Positions 1 to 7,402 of a stretch of DNA of 12,151 bases are shown here, piece by piece. Numbering within the stretch: position 1 is the first letter of the stretch; every line of letters begins with the position of its first letter. The stretch lies in the NCBI GenBank assembly GCA_004296785.1, contig SCVU01000533.1, positions 1 to 12,151 on the forward strand. The letters are read 5' to 3'. The notes below the pieces were generated by a model. The model had not been told where the DNA came from and did not search any database. It was given only the letters and a program-made list of their open reading frames with translations. Origin of the DNA: Planctomycetota bacterium (GTDB lineage: Bacteria > Planctomycetota > UBA1135 > GCA-002686595). A program made the translations under genes and the position numbers.

Positions 1-423
1 AACGCCGAGCCGCCCGAGCCTTTGAAGGACTTCGAAGGCGACTGGCGTCCGCTCGACGGCAACGGCAACGGCATCGCGCTCGTCGACGTCGGCTGGGACG
101 AGCGCACGACCCTGCTGCTGCTCGCGAGCGCGCCGGCGCAGCTCGGCACGACGGTGCAACTGACGACGCACGCGACCTCGCCGCTGCCCGTCGCGGCGTT
201 CCTCTCCCCCGCGACGGCGCAACTCCAGCTCGACCCGGGCAACTGGATCCTGATCCAGCTCGGGCCCGCGGTGTTCCTCGGCGCGGGCGTCGCGCCGTCG
301 ACGAAGTCGGTCGCGGTGCCCGCGGATCCGGCGCTGTCGGGGCTGCGCGTGTGGGCGCAGTCGGGCGGTCTGTCGGGCGCGCAGATCCTGACCAGCAACC
401 GGATCGAGCTCGCGCTGTACTAG
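1..423 (+). CDS. C-terminal part of an exported-type protein with a planctomycete-style beta-rich end domain (5' partial)
   Basis: The frame is open from base 1 to a TAG stop at 421-423, giving 140 residues with the N-terminus outside the window. The TTG at 22 lies inside the domain and is unlikely to be the true start. Nearly all of the visible part is one small beta-rich, Ala/Leu/Gly/Pro-rich domain: a strand near TTLLLLASAPAQLGTTVQL, a Pro-Leu-Pro turn, an LDPG turn, then a segment resembling VPADPALSGLRVWAQ and a closing strand at SNRIELALY. Many large exported planctomycete proteins, as I recall them, end in this way, and I infer secretion or surface location. The start of the propeller protein at 7403-8902 carries a segment with the same pattern. 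No catalytic motif is visible, and whatever the missing N-terminal part does cannot be inferred. It is convergent with the minus-strand operon. Confidence 0.75.
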   Translation, partial: NAEPPEPLKDFEGDWRPLDGNGNGIALVDVGWDERTTLLLLASAPAQLGTTVQLTTHATSPLPVAAFLSPATAQLQLDPGNWILIQLGPAVFLGAGVAPSTKSVAVPADPALSGLRVWAQSGGLSGAQILTSNRIELALY

Positions 424-458
424 CGCTCGCGCGGCGTGCGGCGCTCGCGCGGCGTGCG
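423..458. repeat. Exact 18-bp tandem duplication in the convergent intergenic gap
   Basis: The unit GCGCTCGCGCGGCGTGCG occurs at 423-440 and again directly at 441-458, identical in 18 of 18 positions. The first copy uses the last base of the upstream stop codon. It lies in the 49-base gap between two convergent genes, so it probably arose by replication slippage. No function is implied by the sequence. Confidence 0.9.
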
Positions 459-471
459 CGGCGAACGCGCG
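455..471. terminator. Possible GC hairpin between convergent genes
   Basis: Bases 456-460 (GCGCG) can pair with 466-470 (CGCGC) around a five-base GCGAA loop; a T-G wobble at 455/471 extends the stem. It sits between two converging stop codons, where a shared terminator would be expected. No T-run follows on either strand, so it is not a classical intrinsic terminator, and such short stems arise easily in DNA this GC-rich. It is a weak call. Confidence 0.2.
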
Positions 472-472
472 A

Positions 473-1471
473 CTACTTCGCCGGCGCGGACCACTCGAAG
501 GTCCACGTCGACGTGTTCTCGCTCTTCTGCACCGTGCTCGGCGCGGCCGGATCGTCGGCGGCGAGCTCGACGCGCAGCGCGTGCCGGCGCGTGACCTCGA
601 GCGGGCGCAGTGTCTGCACGTCGATCCACGCATCGACCTGATCGAACAGCGTGCACGCGCGCACCTTCGACAGCTCGAGGCCCGGCATCCACTGCGGCAG
701 CTGCCCGCCGACGTGCTTGAAGAACCACGGCCCCGAGCGCTGCTCGAAGCGCGACAAGTGCCAGCACGAGGCGCCCGCGCGCTCTTCGAGACCGCGCACG
801 CGGCGCTCGACCGAGCCGGTGCGCGCGCGCTTGCCCGACGGCAGCTCGAACGAGAGCTCGCGCGTCTCGGTCCAGCCCGCTTCGAGCGGCACGCCGATCC
901 AGTGCGCGACCCACGCGTCCCACTGCTCGCGCATCTGCCGCTCGGCGCGCGCACGCTCGGCCTCGCTCGACAGCCGCTCGCGCGCCACGCGCTGCTCTTC
1001 CTTCGTCAGCCCGGCCGCGGCCTGGCGCTGCACGAGATCGTCGAGGATCGCGTCGTAGTTCGCGAGCCCGCGCAGCGCACCGTCGGGCCCGAGCACGAGC
1101 GCCGGCTGCACCGGCGAGGCCTCGTCGAGCTTGAGGATCAGCTTCTGCACGAACGGGTGCGACGCGCTGTACCCGCGGTAGCTCTCGATGCGCGGATCGC
1201 CGCGCTCGAGCAACAGCTCGCCCGCCGCGTCCGCGCCCGCGGCCGGCGCCGACGGAGCGCGCGCCGACAGCACGAGCTCCGACGACATCGCGAGGTCGAC
1301 GCCGTCCTTGCTCTGCGCCTCCTTCACGCGCCCGCGCGAGCCCACCGGCCACGCGAACGCGAACGCGGCGGGGCGCGTCGCCGGCTGCGAGGCCGGCGCG
1401 GGCTCTTGCGCGCACAGCGCGACGCAGGCGAGGAGTGCGGTCAGCACCACGGCTGGAACACCCTGCGCCAC
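473..1471 (-). CDS. Secreted protein of unknown function, third gene of the DprE1/DprE2-like operon
   Basis: From a GTG at 1471 this encodes 332 residues. Residues 1-20 form a short hydrophobic signal-like segment (VPAVVLTALLACVAL) followed by a Pro/Ala-rich linker, so export is likely. Cys20 is preceded by Leu, which does not fit a lipobox; cleavage near 18-21 is more plausible. Residues about 155-190 are a highly charged helical, possibly coiled-coil stretch. The region from about 200 to the end has alternating strands ending in WIDVQTLRPLEVTRR and STWTFEWSAP, reminiscent of periplasmic beta-sheet proteins. No family is recognised and there is no catalytic signature. The chosen start overlaps the oxidase gene by 31 bases. 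GTG codons at 1450 or 1447 would give a 7-10 base overlap and a shorter signal, with an AGGG about 10 bases upstream of 1450. The overlap argues for co-transcription and translational coupling with the two enzymes. Confidence 0.75.
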   Translation of the reverse strand: MAQGVPAVVLTALLACVALCAQEPAPASQPATRPAAFAFAWPVGSRGRVKEAQSKDGVDLAMSSELVLSARAPSAPAAGADAAGELLLERGDPRIESYRGYSASHPFVQKLILKLDEASPVQPALVLGPDGALRGLANYDAILDDLVQRQAAAGLTKEEQRVARERLSSEAERARAERQMREQWDAWVAHWIGVPLEAGWTETRELSFELPSGKRARTGSVERRVRGLEERAGASCWHLSRFEQRSGPWFFKHVGGQLPQWMPGLELSKVRACTLFDQVDAWIDVQTLRPLEVTRRHALRVELAADDPAAPSTVQKSENTSTWTFEWSAPAK

Positions 1472-2910
1472 AAATCCGTTTGAAGCAAGCCGTCCGGGTC
1501 GAGGCGCCGCTTGAGCGCGACGAACGCGTCGAGGCGCTCGGCCGGGAACATCCGCTGCACGTCGCGCGGCGCGATCACGAGGTCCTTCGCGAAGTAGAAC
1601 TTGCCGCCGGCGCCGAGCACGATCTCGGTCAGCTCCGCGCAGTGCTTCCACAGCTCGGCGCGCCGCGCCGGCACGACCTTGAAGTCCATCGCGAAGCTCC
1701 AGCCGTCGACCGCGTGCGTCAGCCAGAACGGATCGGGCCGGTGGCGCTTGAACACGCCGAGGTACGGCACGAATCCGCGGCGCTGGTTCCAACGCATGAG
1801 CTCGACGTACGCGTCGTGCGCGGTCGCGTTGGGCAGGAACGACTGGTACTGGATCAATCCGCCCGGGCCGTACGCGAGCTTCCAGCCCGGCACGTAGTCG
1901 AGCAGGAACGCGAACGCGGCGTGCGACTGGCGGTGCGGCTCCCCCATCGACTCGAGGCGGCCGGACCAATACTTCGCGGTGTTGATCGCGCGGATCCCGA
2001 CGTCGTTCGAGAAGTAGCGCAGGATCTTCCACACCTCGGATTTCGGGAAGCCGAGGATCGACGCGGGCAGCTGCTGGTGCGCGAGCGCGAGCGTCCGTTC
2101 CGGGTGGTCGTCCTCGCCCTCGTCGAGGTACCGCGCGTCGTGCACGAGCCCGCGGCCCAGTTCCTCGCCCCCGCCGAAGCAGTCGATCCAGCCGACGAGA
2201 TAGTCCGAGGTCGCCTTGTGCGCCTCGAAGTACTGCATCATCTCGCGCAGGTTGCGATTGGCGAACGCGCGCACCTCGAGATCGCCGGAGTGCACCCGCT
2301 TCGTGCCGATCACGACGCGCGTGATCACGCCGAGCATCCCGAAGCCGCCGATCGCCGCGTGGAACAGGTCGGCGTTCTGCGTCCGCGAGCACGTGAAGAG
2401 CTCGCCGCCCGGCGCGACGAGGTCGAACTCGCGGATCGCGTCGCCGATCGTGCCGACCGCGTAGTTGTTCTTGCCGTGGATGTTCATCGCCGCGGCGCCG
2501 GCGAGCGTCGGGAACATCGTGCCCGACACGACCTTCGGCCAGTAGCCGAGCGGCAGCGCGTGCTTCCACAGCTGCTCGATCGTGAAGCCGCCCTCGACCT
2601 CGGCGACTCCGGTCGCGGCGTCGAACGCGATCAGCCGATTCATCCGCGTCAGGTCGAGCACGTGGCCGCGCTCGTTGCACGACGCGTCGCCGTACGAGCA
2701 GCCGGTGCCGCGCAGTCCGAGCGAGGCGCGCTCGCGCCGCGCCAGATCGAAGCACGCGCGCACCTCGTCGACGCTCGTCGGCCGCAGCACGGTCGAGTCG
2801 CCGCCGACCGCCATGCCCCAGCCCTCGACGCGCTCGTACGAGCGCGCGGGGCGCGCGCGCAGCGGCGGCGGCGGAGCGAGGTGATTGCCCTGGAGCGCGG
2901 CCGGAGGCAT
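1441..2910 (-). CDS. FAD-binding oxidase, DprE1-like (decaprenylphosphoryl-ribose 2'-oxidase family)
   Basis: A 489-residue VAO/PCMH-fold flavoenzyme, close to the roughly 460 residues of mycobacterial DprE1. The FAD-binding part has RGTGCSYGD at 67-75 and NIHGKN at 143-148, where His145 aligns with DprE1 His132. The substrate part has YGPGGLIQYQSFLP at 347-360, LGVFK ending at Lys388 (DprE1 Lys367), GWSFAMDF at 403-410 and YFAKD with Lys442 (DprE1 Lys418). These alignments are from memory of the mycobacterial sequence. Ala407 stands where DprE1 has Cys387. DprE1 oxidises the 2'-hydroxyl of polyprenyl-phosphoryl ribose, and DprE2 then reduces the keto intermediate to the arabinose form. The ATG (2910-2908) overlaps the upstream SDR stop in a TGATG, so translation is probably coupled. 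The real substrate is unknown: no prenyl-phosphate sugar transferase is nearby, so a related sugar or alditol oxidase is possible. There is no signal peptide; a cytoplasmic or membrane-associated location is inferred. Confidence 0.85.
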   Translation of the reverse strand: MPPAALQGNHLAPPPPLRARPARSYERVEGWGMAVGGDSTVLRPTSVDEVRACFDLARRERASLGLRGTGCSYGDASCNERGHVLDLTRMNRLIAFDAATGVAEVEGGFTIEQLWKHALPLGYWPKVVSGTMFPTLAGAAAMNIHGKNNYAVGTIGDAIREFDLVAPGGELFTCSRTQNADLFHAAIGGFGMLGVITRVVIGTKRVHSGDLEVRAFANRNLREMMQYFEAHKATSDYLVGWIDCFGGGEELGRGLVHDARYLDEGEDDHPERTLALAHQQLPASILGFPKSEVWKILRYFSNDVGIRAINTAKYWSGRLESMGEPHRQSHAAFAFLLDYVPGWKLAYGPGGLIQYQSFLPNATAHDAYVELMRWNQRRGFVPYLGVFKRHRPDPFWLTHAVDGWSFAMDFKVVPARRAELWKHCAELTEIVLGAGGKFYFAKDLVIAPRDVQRMFPAERLDAFVALKRRLDPDGLLQTDLWRRVFQPWC

Positions 2911-3725
2911 CAGATGCTCGCGCGGCGGAACAGGAACGACGGCACGAGCTTCAGCACCGTGCCGACCGCGGCCCAGCGCAGCGGCACGTAGCGCGTGTTC
3001 ACGCGGTTGCGCGCGGCGGCGAGGATCTGGCGCGCCGCTTCCTCGGGCGAGATCAGCCAGAACAGCTTGTCCATCCCCTGCGTCATCGCCGTGTCGACGT
3101 AGCCGGGCTTGATCGTGCAGACGTGCACCCCGGATTCGCTCAGTCGATTGCGCAGCGCCTCGAGGTACGTGTTGAGCGCCGCCTTGCTCGTGCAGTAGAC
3201 CGGGTTGCCCTTGCGGCCGCGGTCGCCGGCGATCGACGAGATCCCGACGATCGTGCCGCGGCGGCGCGTGCGCATGTAGTTCGCGCACTCGTTGCCCCAC
3301 GCGATCGCGCCGTCGAGGTTGACGGCGAGGATCTCGCGGTCGATCGCGGTGTCGTACTGCTCCTTGCCGATCTTCGGCATCACGCCGGCCGCGTAGACGA
3401 ACAGGTCGAGGCCGCCGAGCTCGCGCACGACGCGCTCGAACAGCGTCGGCACCGCCGGCAGGTGCGCGGCGTCGTGGACGACCGGCAGCACCGCGCCGCC
3501 GCTCGCGGCGCACAACGGCGCACATGCGGCGGCGAGCGCGTCGAGCTGTGCCTTGCGGCGCGCGAGCGCGGCGACGCGGTAGCCCTCGCGCGCGAGCTGC
3601 TTGACGAGCGCGGCGCCCATGCCGCTGGAGGCGCCGACGACGATCGCGGTGCGCTCGTCGAGCGGGACGCCACTGATGCGCACAGGACCGCTGGGAACGG
3701 CGGCGGGAACGGGAGCGTGACTCAT
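2910..3725 (-). CDS. Short-chain dehydrogenase/reductase, DprE2-like partner of the oxidase
   Basis: A 271-residue classical SDR. It has the nucleotide-binding motif GASSGMG at 31-37, Asn136 in VNLDGA, catalytic Ser164, and the YxxxK pair Tyr177/Lys181 in YCTSK, with the usual 13-residue spacing from Ser to Tyr. The segment SSIAGDRGRKGNPVYCTSKA resembles DprE2 and other polysaccharide-linked SDRs. The usual NAG motif is replaced by AAG at 112-114 (YAAG). The C-terminal 20 residues are hydrophobic and basic (LKLVPSFLFRR) and might associate with membrane. DprE2 uses NADH to reduce the 2-keto prenyl-phosphoryl sugar made by DprE1; that role here is inferred from the one-base overlap with a DprE1-like gene. 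It is the first gene of the minus-strand operon, and its promoter must lie in the 82-base divergent gap upstream. An SDR acting on another keto sugar remains possible. Confidence 0.85.
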   Translation of the reverse strand: MSHAPVPAAVPSGPVRISGVPLDERTAIVVGASSGMGAALVKQLAREGYRVAALARRKAQLDALAAACAPLCAASGGAVLPVVHDAAHLPAVPTLFERVVRELGGLDLFVYAAGVMPKIGKEQYDTAIDREILAVNLDGAIAWGNECANYMRTRRRGTIVGISSIAGDRGRKGNPVYCTSKAALNTYLEALRNRLSESGVHVCTIKPGYVDTAMTQGMDKLFWLISPEEAARQILAAARNRVNTRYVPLRWAAVGTVLKLVPSFLFRRASI

Positions 3726-3769
3726 CGTGCTCGGACGGGATCGGCTGGGTGGAACGGCTCACCTTAGCA

Positions 3770-3781
3770 GCCTTGGAAGGC
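3770..3781. promoter_or_regulatory. Small inverted repeat in the divergent promoter region
   Basis: GCCTTGGAAGGC has 5-base arms (GCCTT/AAGGC) around a central GG. It lies in the 82-base gap between the divergent SDR operon and the lipoprotein gene, where an operator controlling both could sit. It is too short to be decisive. On the plus strand TTGGAA at 3773-3778 followed 17 bases later by TGGGAT at 3796-3801 could be a weak promoter. On the minus strand a TAAGGT lies about 35 bases before the SDR start. Confidence 0.2.
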
Positions 3782-3807
3782 CGTTGCCCGCGTGGTGGGA
3801 TACCGCG

Positions 3808-6800
3808 ATGCCTGCGCCCTCCGTGCGGAACTCGCTTCCCGTGCTCTTGTGTCTGCTCGGGCTCGCCGCGGCGTGCGGGAGGGACGCCGAGCCGGCCGAA
3901 GACGTCGAGGCGCTGGTCGCGCGCGAGCAGTGCGCGGCGCTGATGGCGAAGGACTTGAAGGGGCCCGCGCTCGCGGCGCTGCAGCCGCTGCTCGATCGAC
4001 CGCAGCCGGCGCTCGAGGATCTGATCCGCGCCGCGCAGATCGAGCTCGCGCGCTTCGGCACCGACGCGGCCGCGCAGTTCCTCGAACGCGCGCGCGCGCT
4101 CGCTCCGGACGACGTGCGCGTCCACTACGCGACCGGTTGGCTGTGTCGCCAGTTGCAGGAGCAGCTCGACCTCGGCGTGCGCAGCTTCGAACGCGTGCTC
4201 GAGCTCTCCCCGCACGATCCCGCGGCCACGCTGATGCTCGCGGACATGCTGGAGTCGCGCGCCGACGAAGCCGATCTCGCGCGCGCGAGCCGGCTGCGCC
4301 TGGAAGTGATCGAGCGCGGCGTCGAGTTCGGCGGCAGTTGGTACCTCAGCGCGCTGCACCAGCGCAGCCAGGAGCTGTACCGCGCCGGCGAGGACGACGC
4401 CGCCCGGACGCTCGCGGCCGAGAAGGACGATTTCGTCGCCTCGGGCATCAAGATGGCGACGGCGACCGGCTTCGAGCAGGGCACGCTCGGCCTCGTGACG
4501 GCGCCGGCGCCGCGCGCGCAGCGCGCGATCGATCCGCCGAGGCTGCCGAGCTTCGCGGCGCCGAAGTCGATCGCGGCGCTCGCAGGCGCGCGGCTCGTGC
4601 GCCTCTCGCCTGCCGAGACGTGGCTCGAGATCGGCGAGAGCGAGGAGACGCGGCGGCACGAGGTCGGTGCGGACGCGCTGATCGCGTACGGCGCGGACGG
4701 CGTGCACGCGCTGATCGGACCCGAATGGAAGCCGCAGCGCCTGATCGCGGGGCCGGTCACCGCGCTCGCGAGCCTCGACCTCGACCGCAACGGCCGCATC
4801 GACTTCCTGGTCAGCGACGGTGCGCGCGTGAAGCTGCACGTCGAGGTCGAGGCGCCGTTCACGCCGGAGGAGCAGGCGCTCGAGGACAAGGTGCCGGGCG
4901 ACCGCCCGGTGCGCTTCGGCACGTTCGATCGCTGGGAGGAGTCGGGGCTCGCGCTGCCCGCGCTGCCGGGTCCCGCGACCGGCTTCGTCGTCGTCGACGA
5001 GGACCACGACGGCGACGTCGACGTGCTCGTGCTCGGCGCGTTCGGCGCGCGGATGTGGCGCAACGACGGCGTCGACCGCGCGCTCGTCGAGGCGCGCAAC
5101 AAGAAGCACAAGCGCGAGTCCGAAGAGGCGCAGCAACGCAATCTGCCGGCGCCGCCCGCGCCGCCGGCCGACATTCCGCTCGGCACGTTCACCGACGTCA
5201 CGCAGGAAGCGGGGCTCGCCGATCTCGGCCCGGTCGCGTGGTGCATTCCGGAGGACTACGACACCGACCAGGACGTCGACCTGTTGTTCGGAGGCGTCGG
5301 CGGTTGGCGCCTGTACGACAACGAGCGCGGCGGCAAGTTCGCGCGCAAGCCGGCTGGCGAGCCGCAGGGCGCGCCGGCGACCGCTGCGCCGATCGTCGCC
5401 GACCTCGACGACGACGCGCGGCCGGATCTGTGGCTCACCGGCACGCCCGCGCGCGTGCTAGTCGCGATCCCCGGCGGCGGCTTCCGCGAGGAGCCCTGCG
5501 ACTCGAAAGCTCCGGCGAGCGACGCGCTCGCGAGCGGCGTGCTGTGCGACGTCGACCTCGACGGCCACGTCGACGTGCTCGCGCCGGCCGACGGCGTGCT
5601 CTACGCGGGCCGACTCGGCCTCGGCAAGCGACCGGAGCTCGCCTTCACCGGCCCGCCGGGCACGACAGCGCTCGCGCTCGCGTGCGGCGATTTCGACGAC
5701 GACGGCGTGCCGGATCTCGCGCGCTCGACCGCGGCCGGCATCGAGCTGTTGAAGGGCGTGAGCAACGGCAACCGCGGCGTGCGCATCGCGCTCGCCGGCC
5801 GCAAGGACAACCGCCGCGCGGTCGGCGCGGTCGCCGAGGTGCGCGCGGGCCGCATCTACCGGCGCATCTACGTGCGCGGCGAGCCCGAGCTCGTCGGCAT
5901 CGGCAAGCAGCCGAAGCTCGACGTGCTGCGCGTGCGCTGGCCGAACGGCGTGTTGCAGCAGGAGCTCGACGACCCCGCCGGCTCCGAGCGCGCGTACGAC
6001 CAGACCGAGGGCCTCGGCGGTTCGTGCCCGTTCCTCTACACGTGGAACGGCGAGCGCTACGTCTACATCACCGACGTGATCGGCATCACGCCGCTCGGCC
6101 TGCCGATGGCGCCGGGCATGCTCGTGCCGCCGGACCACGACGAGTACGTGCGCGTGCGCGGCGAGGACCTCGCGCCGAAGACGCTCGACGACGGCCGCAG
6201 CGTGCTCGAGCTGCAGTTCACCGAGGAGCTGCGCGAGGTCACGTACCTCGACCGCGTGCGGCTCGACGTCGTCGACCATCCGGCGGACGTCGAGGTGCAT
6301 CCGAACGAGCGCTTCACGTTCCCGCCGTTCCCCGACGCGCACACGCACACGGTGCGGGACGCGCTCGCGCCGCTGCGCGCGACCGGCAGCGACGGCGCGG
6401 ACTGGACCACGTCGCTCGCGCGCGACGACGAGGACTACGCGAAGCCGTTCCGCTCGCTGCGCGGCCGCGAGGAGGGCCAGTATCTGGGCCTCGCCGAGCC
6501 GTGGTGGCTCGAGCTCGAGTTCGACGCGGCGAAGCTCGCCGCGGCGGCGAAGCTGCGCCTCGTCGCGACCGGCTGGTTCTACTGGACCGACGCCAGCGTC
6601 AACATGGCGAGCGCGCGCACCGGCGACGTCGCGTTCGTGCCGCCGCTGCTCGAGCTCGAGCAACCGGACGGCTCGTGGAGACCCGTCGGCCCGCCGCTCG
6701 GCTTCCCCGCGGGCAAGCGCAAGACGATGGTCGTCGATCTGACCGAGCTCCTGGCCGCGCGCCCGTCGAAGCTGCGCATCGCGACCTCGCTGCGGCTTTA

Positions 6801-7377
6801 CTGGGACTCGATCCGCATCGCGGTCGACGCGGACGACGCGCCGCTCGCGACGACCTCGCTCGACGCGCTCGAGACCGAGCTGTGGGAGCGCGGCTTCAGC
6901 CGCAACGTGCGCGTGCACGACGCCGAGATGCTCGAGTGGTTCGAGTGGAGCGAGCTCGAGCCGTACCCGCGCTGGAACCAGCACCCGGGCATGTACACGA
7001 AGCTCGGCGAGGTGAAGCCGCTGCTCGCCGCGATCGACGACCAGTTCGTCGTGATGGGCGCCGGCGACGCGCTGCGCGTGCGCTTCGATGCGTCGCAGCT
7101 CCCCGCGCTCAAGCCCGGCTGGCGCCGCGACTACCTCGTGTTCCTCGACGGCTGGGCGAAGGACCGCGACCCGAACACCGTCGACGCGCTGTACGTCGAG
7201 CCGCTGCCGTTCCACGGCATGAGCGCGTACCCGTACCGCGCCGACGAGCACTTCCCCGACACCGACGCGCACCGGCGCTGGCGCACCGAGTGGCAGACGC
7301 GACCCGCGAAACGCTGGATCGAGCCGGTGTGTCCGACGGGTGAGCTCGTCATGCCGCGCGCCGCGGCGCCGCGCTAG
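3808..7377 (+). CDS. Large lipoprotein with TPR, FG-GAP/VCBS repeats and ASPIC/UnbV domain (CRTAC type)
   Basis: From the ATG at 3808 this encodes 1189 residues; GGTGGGA just upstream can act as ribosome binding site. The frame is open back to 3727, but only this start puts the signal sequence first: a hydrophobic stretch (LPVLLCLLGLAAAC) ending at Cys23, an acceptable though not ideal lipobox. Residues about 88-160 form TPR-like helices. Six acidic calcium-type loops follow at 324-332, 397-405, 483-491, 532-540, 581-589 and 628-636 (for example DLDRNGRID and DFDDDGVPD), as in FG-GAP/VCBS beta-propellers. A charged then Pro-rich linker precedes FTDVTQEAGL (about 461), a CRTAC hallmark. The ASPIC/UnbV domain covers about 655-722 and includes VRWPNG. 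A C-terminal region of about 450 residues begins GGSCPFLYTWNGERYVYITD near 738; I recall it in similar acidobacterial and planctomycete proteins, with no known function. A surface lipoprotein binding calcium and perhaps carbohydrate or protein is inferred; no enzyme activity is visible. Confidence 0.9.
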   Translation: MPAPSVRNSLPVLLCLLGLAAACGRDAEPAEDVEALVAREQCAALMAKDLKGPALAALQPLLDRPQPALEDLIRAAQIELARFGTDAAAQFLERARALAPDDVRVHYATGWLCRQLQEQLDLGVRSFERVLELSPHDPAATLMLADMLESRADEADLARASRLRLEVIERGVEFGGSWYLSALHQRSQELYRAGEDDAARTLAAEKDDFVASGIKMATATGFEQGTLGLVTAPAPRAQRAIDPPRLPSFAAPKSIAALAGARLVRLSPAETWLEIGESEETRRHEVGADALIAYGADGVHALIGPEWKPQRLIAGPVTALASLDLDRNGRIDFLVSDGARVKLHVEVEAPFTPEEQALEDKVPGDRPVRFGTFDRWEESGLALPALPGPATGFVVVDEDHDGDVDVLVLGAFGARMWRNDGVDRALVEARNKKHKRESEEAQQRNLPAPPAPPADIPLGTFTDVTQEAGLADLGPVAWCIPEDYDTDQDVDLLFGGVGGWRLYDNERGGKFARKPAGEPQGAPATAAPIVADLDDDARPDLWLTGTPARVLVAIPGGGFREEPCDSKAPASDALASGVLCDVDLDGHVDVLAPADGVLYAGRLGLGKRPELAFTGPPGTTALALACGDFDDDGVPDLARSTAAGIELLKGVSNGNRGVRIALAGRKDNRRAVGAVAEVRAGRIYRRIYVRGEPELVGIGKQPKLDVLRVRWPNGVLQQELDDPAGSERAYDQTEGLGGSCPFLYTWNGERYVYITDVIGITPLGLPMAPGMLVPPDHDEYVRVRGEDLAPKTLDDGRSVLELQFTEELREVTYLDRVRLDVVDHPADVEVHPNERFTFPPFPDAHTHTVRDALAPLRATGSDGADWTTSLARDDEDYAKPFRSLRGREEGQYLGLAEPWWLELEFDAAKLAAAAKLRLVATGWFYWTDASVNMASARTGDVAFVPPLLELEQPDGSWRPVGPPLGFPAGKRKTMVVDLTELLAARPSKLRIATSLRLYWDSIRIAVDADDAPLATTSLDALETELWERGFSRNVRVHDAEMLEWFEWSELEPYPRWNQHPGMYTKLGEVKPLLAAIDDQFVVMGAGDALRVRFDASQLPALKPGWRRDYLVFLDGWAKDRDPNTVDALYVEPLPFHGMSAYPYRADEHFPDTDAHRRWRTEWQTRPAKRWIEPVCPTGELVMPRAAAPR

Positions 7378-7380
7378 ACT
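7375..7380 (+). promoter_or_regulatory. Possible -10 element TAGACT before the propeller gene
   Basis: GCTAGACT overlaps the stop codon of the lipoprotein gene, and the same octamer precedes the NUDIX gene at 9823-9830. TAGACT is a plausible -10 hexamer in GC-rich bacteria. A transcript starting 6-7 bases downstream would carry a leader of about 15 bases before the ATG at 7403. No clear -35 element is present, so read-through from the lipoprotein gene is at least as likely. Confidence 0.2.
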
Positions 7381-7402
7381 GAGAATGCGAACTCGTACCC
7401 CT

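Noticed and set aside
1435..2991. Plus-strand open frame of 518 codons opposite the oxidase
   Set aside because: No recognisable motif and Arg/Glu/His-rich composition; it is the antisense shadow of a well-supported enzyme gene.
3727..3807. Earlier ATG at 3727 as start of the lipoprotein
   Set aside because: It would add 27 residues before the signal sequence and push the lipobox Cys to position 50; the ATG at 3808 has a GGTGGGA upstream and gives a normal signal peptide.
2911..5136. Upstream continuation of the oxidase reading frame on the minus strand (over 700 codons without a stop)
   Set aside because: It is Arg/Ala-rich low-complexity translation running antisense to or out of frame with the SDR and the lipoprotein gene; the oxidase start at 2910 with its TGATG overlap is clear. 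GC-rich codon bias explains the lack of stops.
3792..7343. Plus-strand open frame of nearly 1200 codons shifted relative to the lipoprotein gene
   Set aside because: Almost pure Arg/Ala/Gly low complexity; the other frame has a signal sequence, TPR, FG-GAP loops and ASPIC/UnbV.
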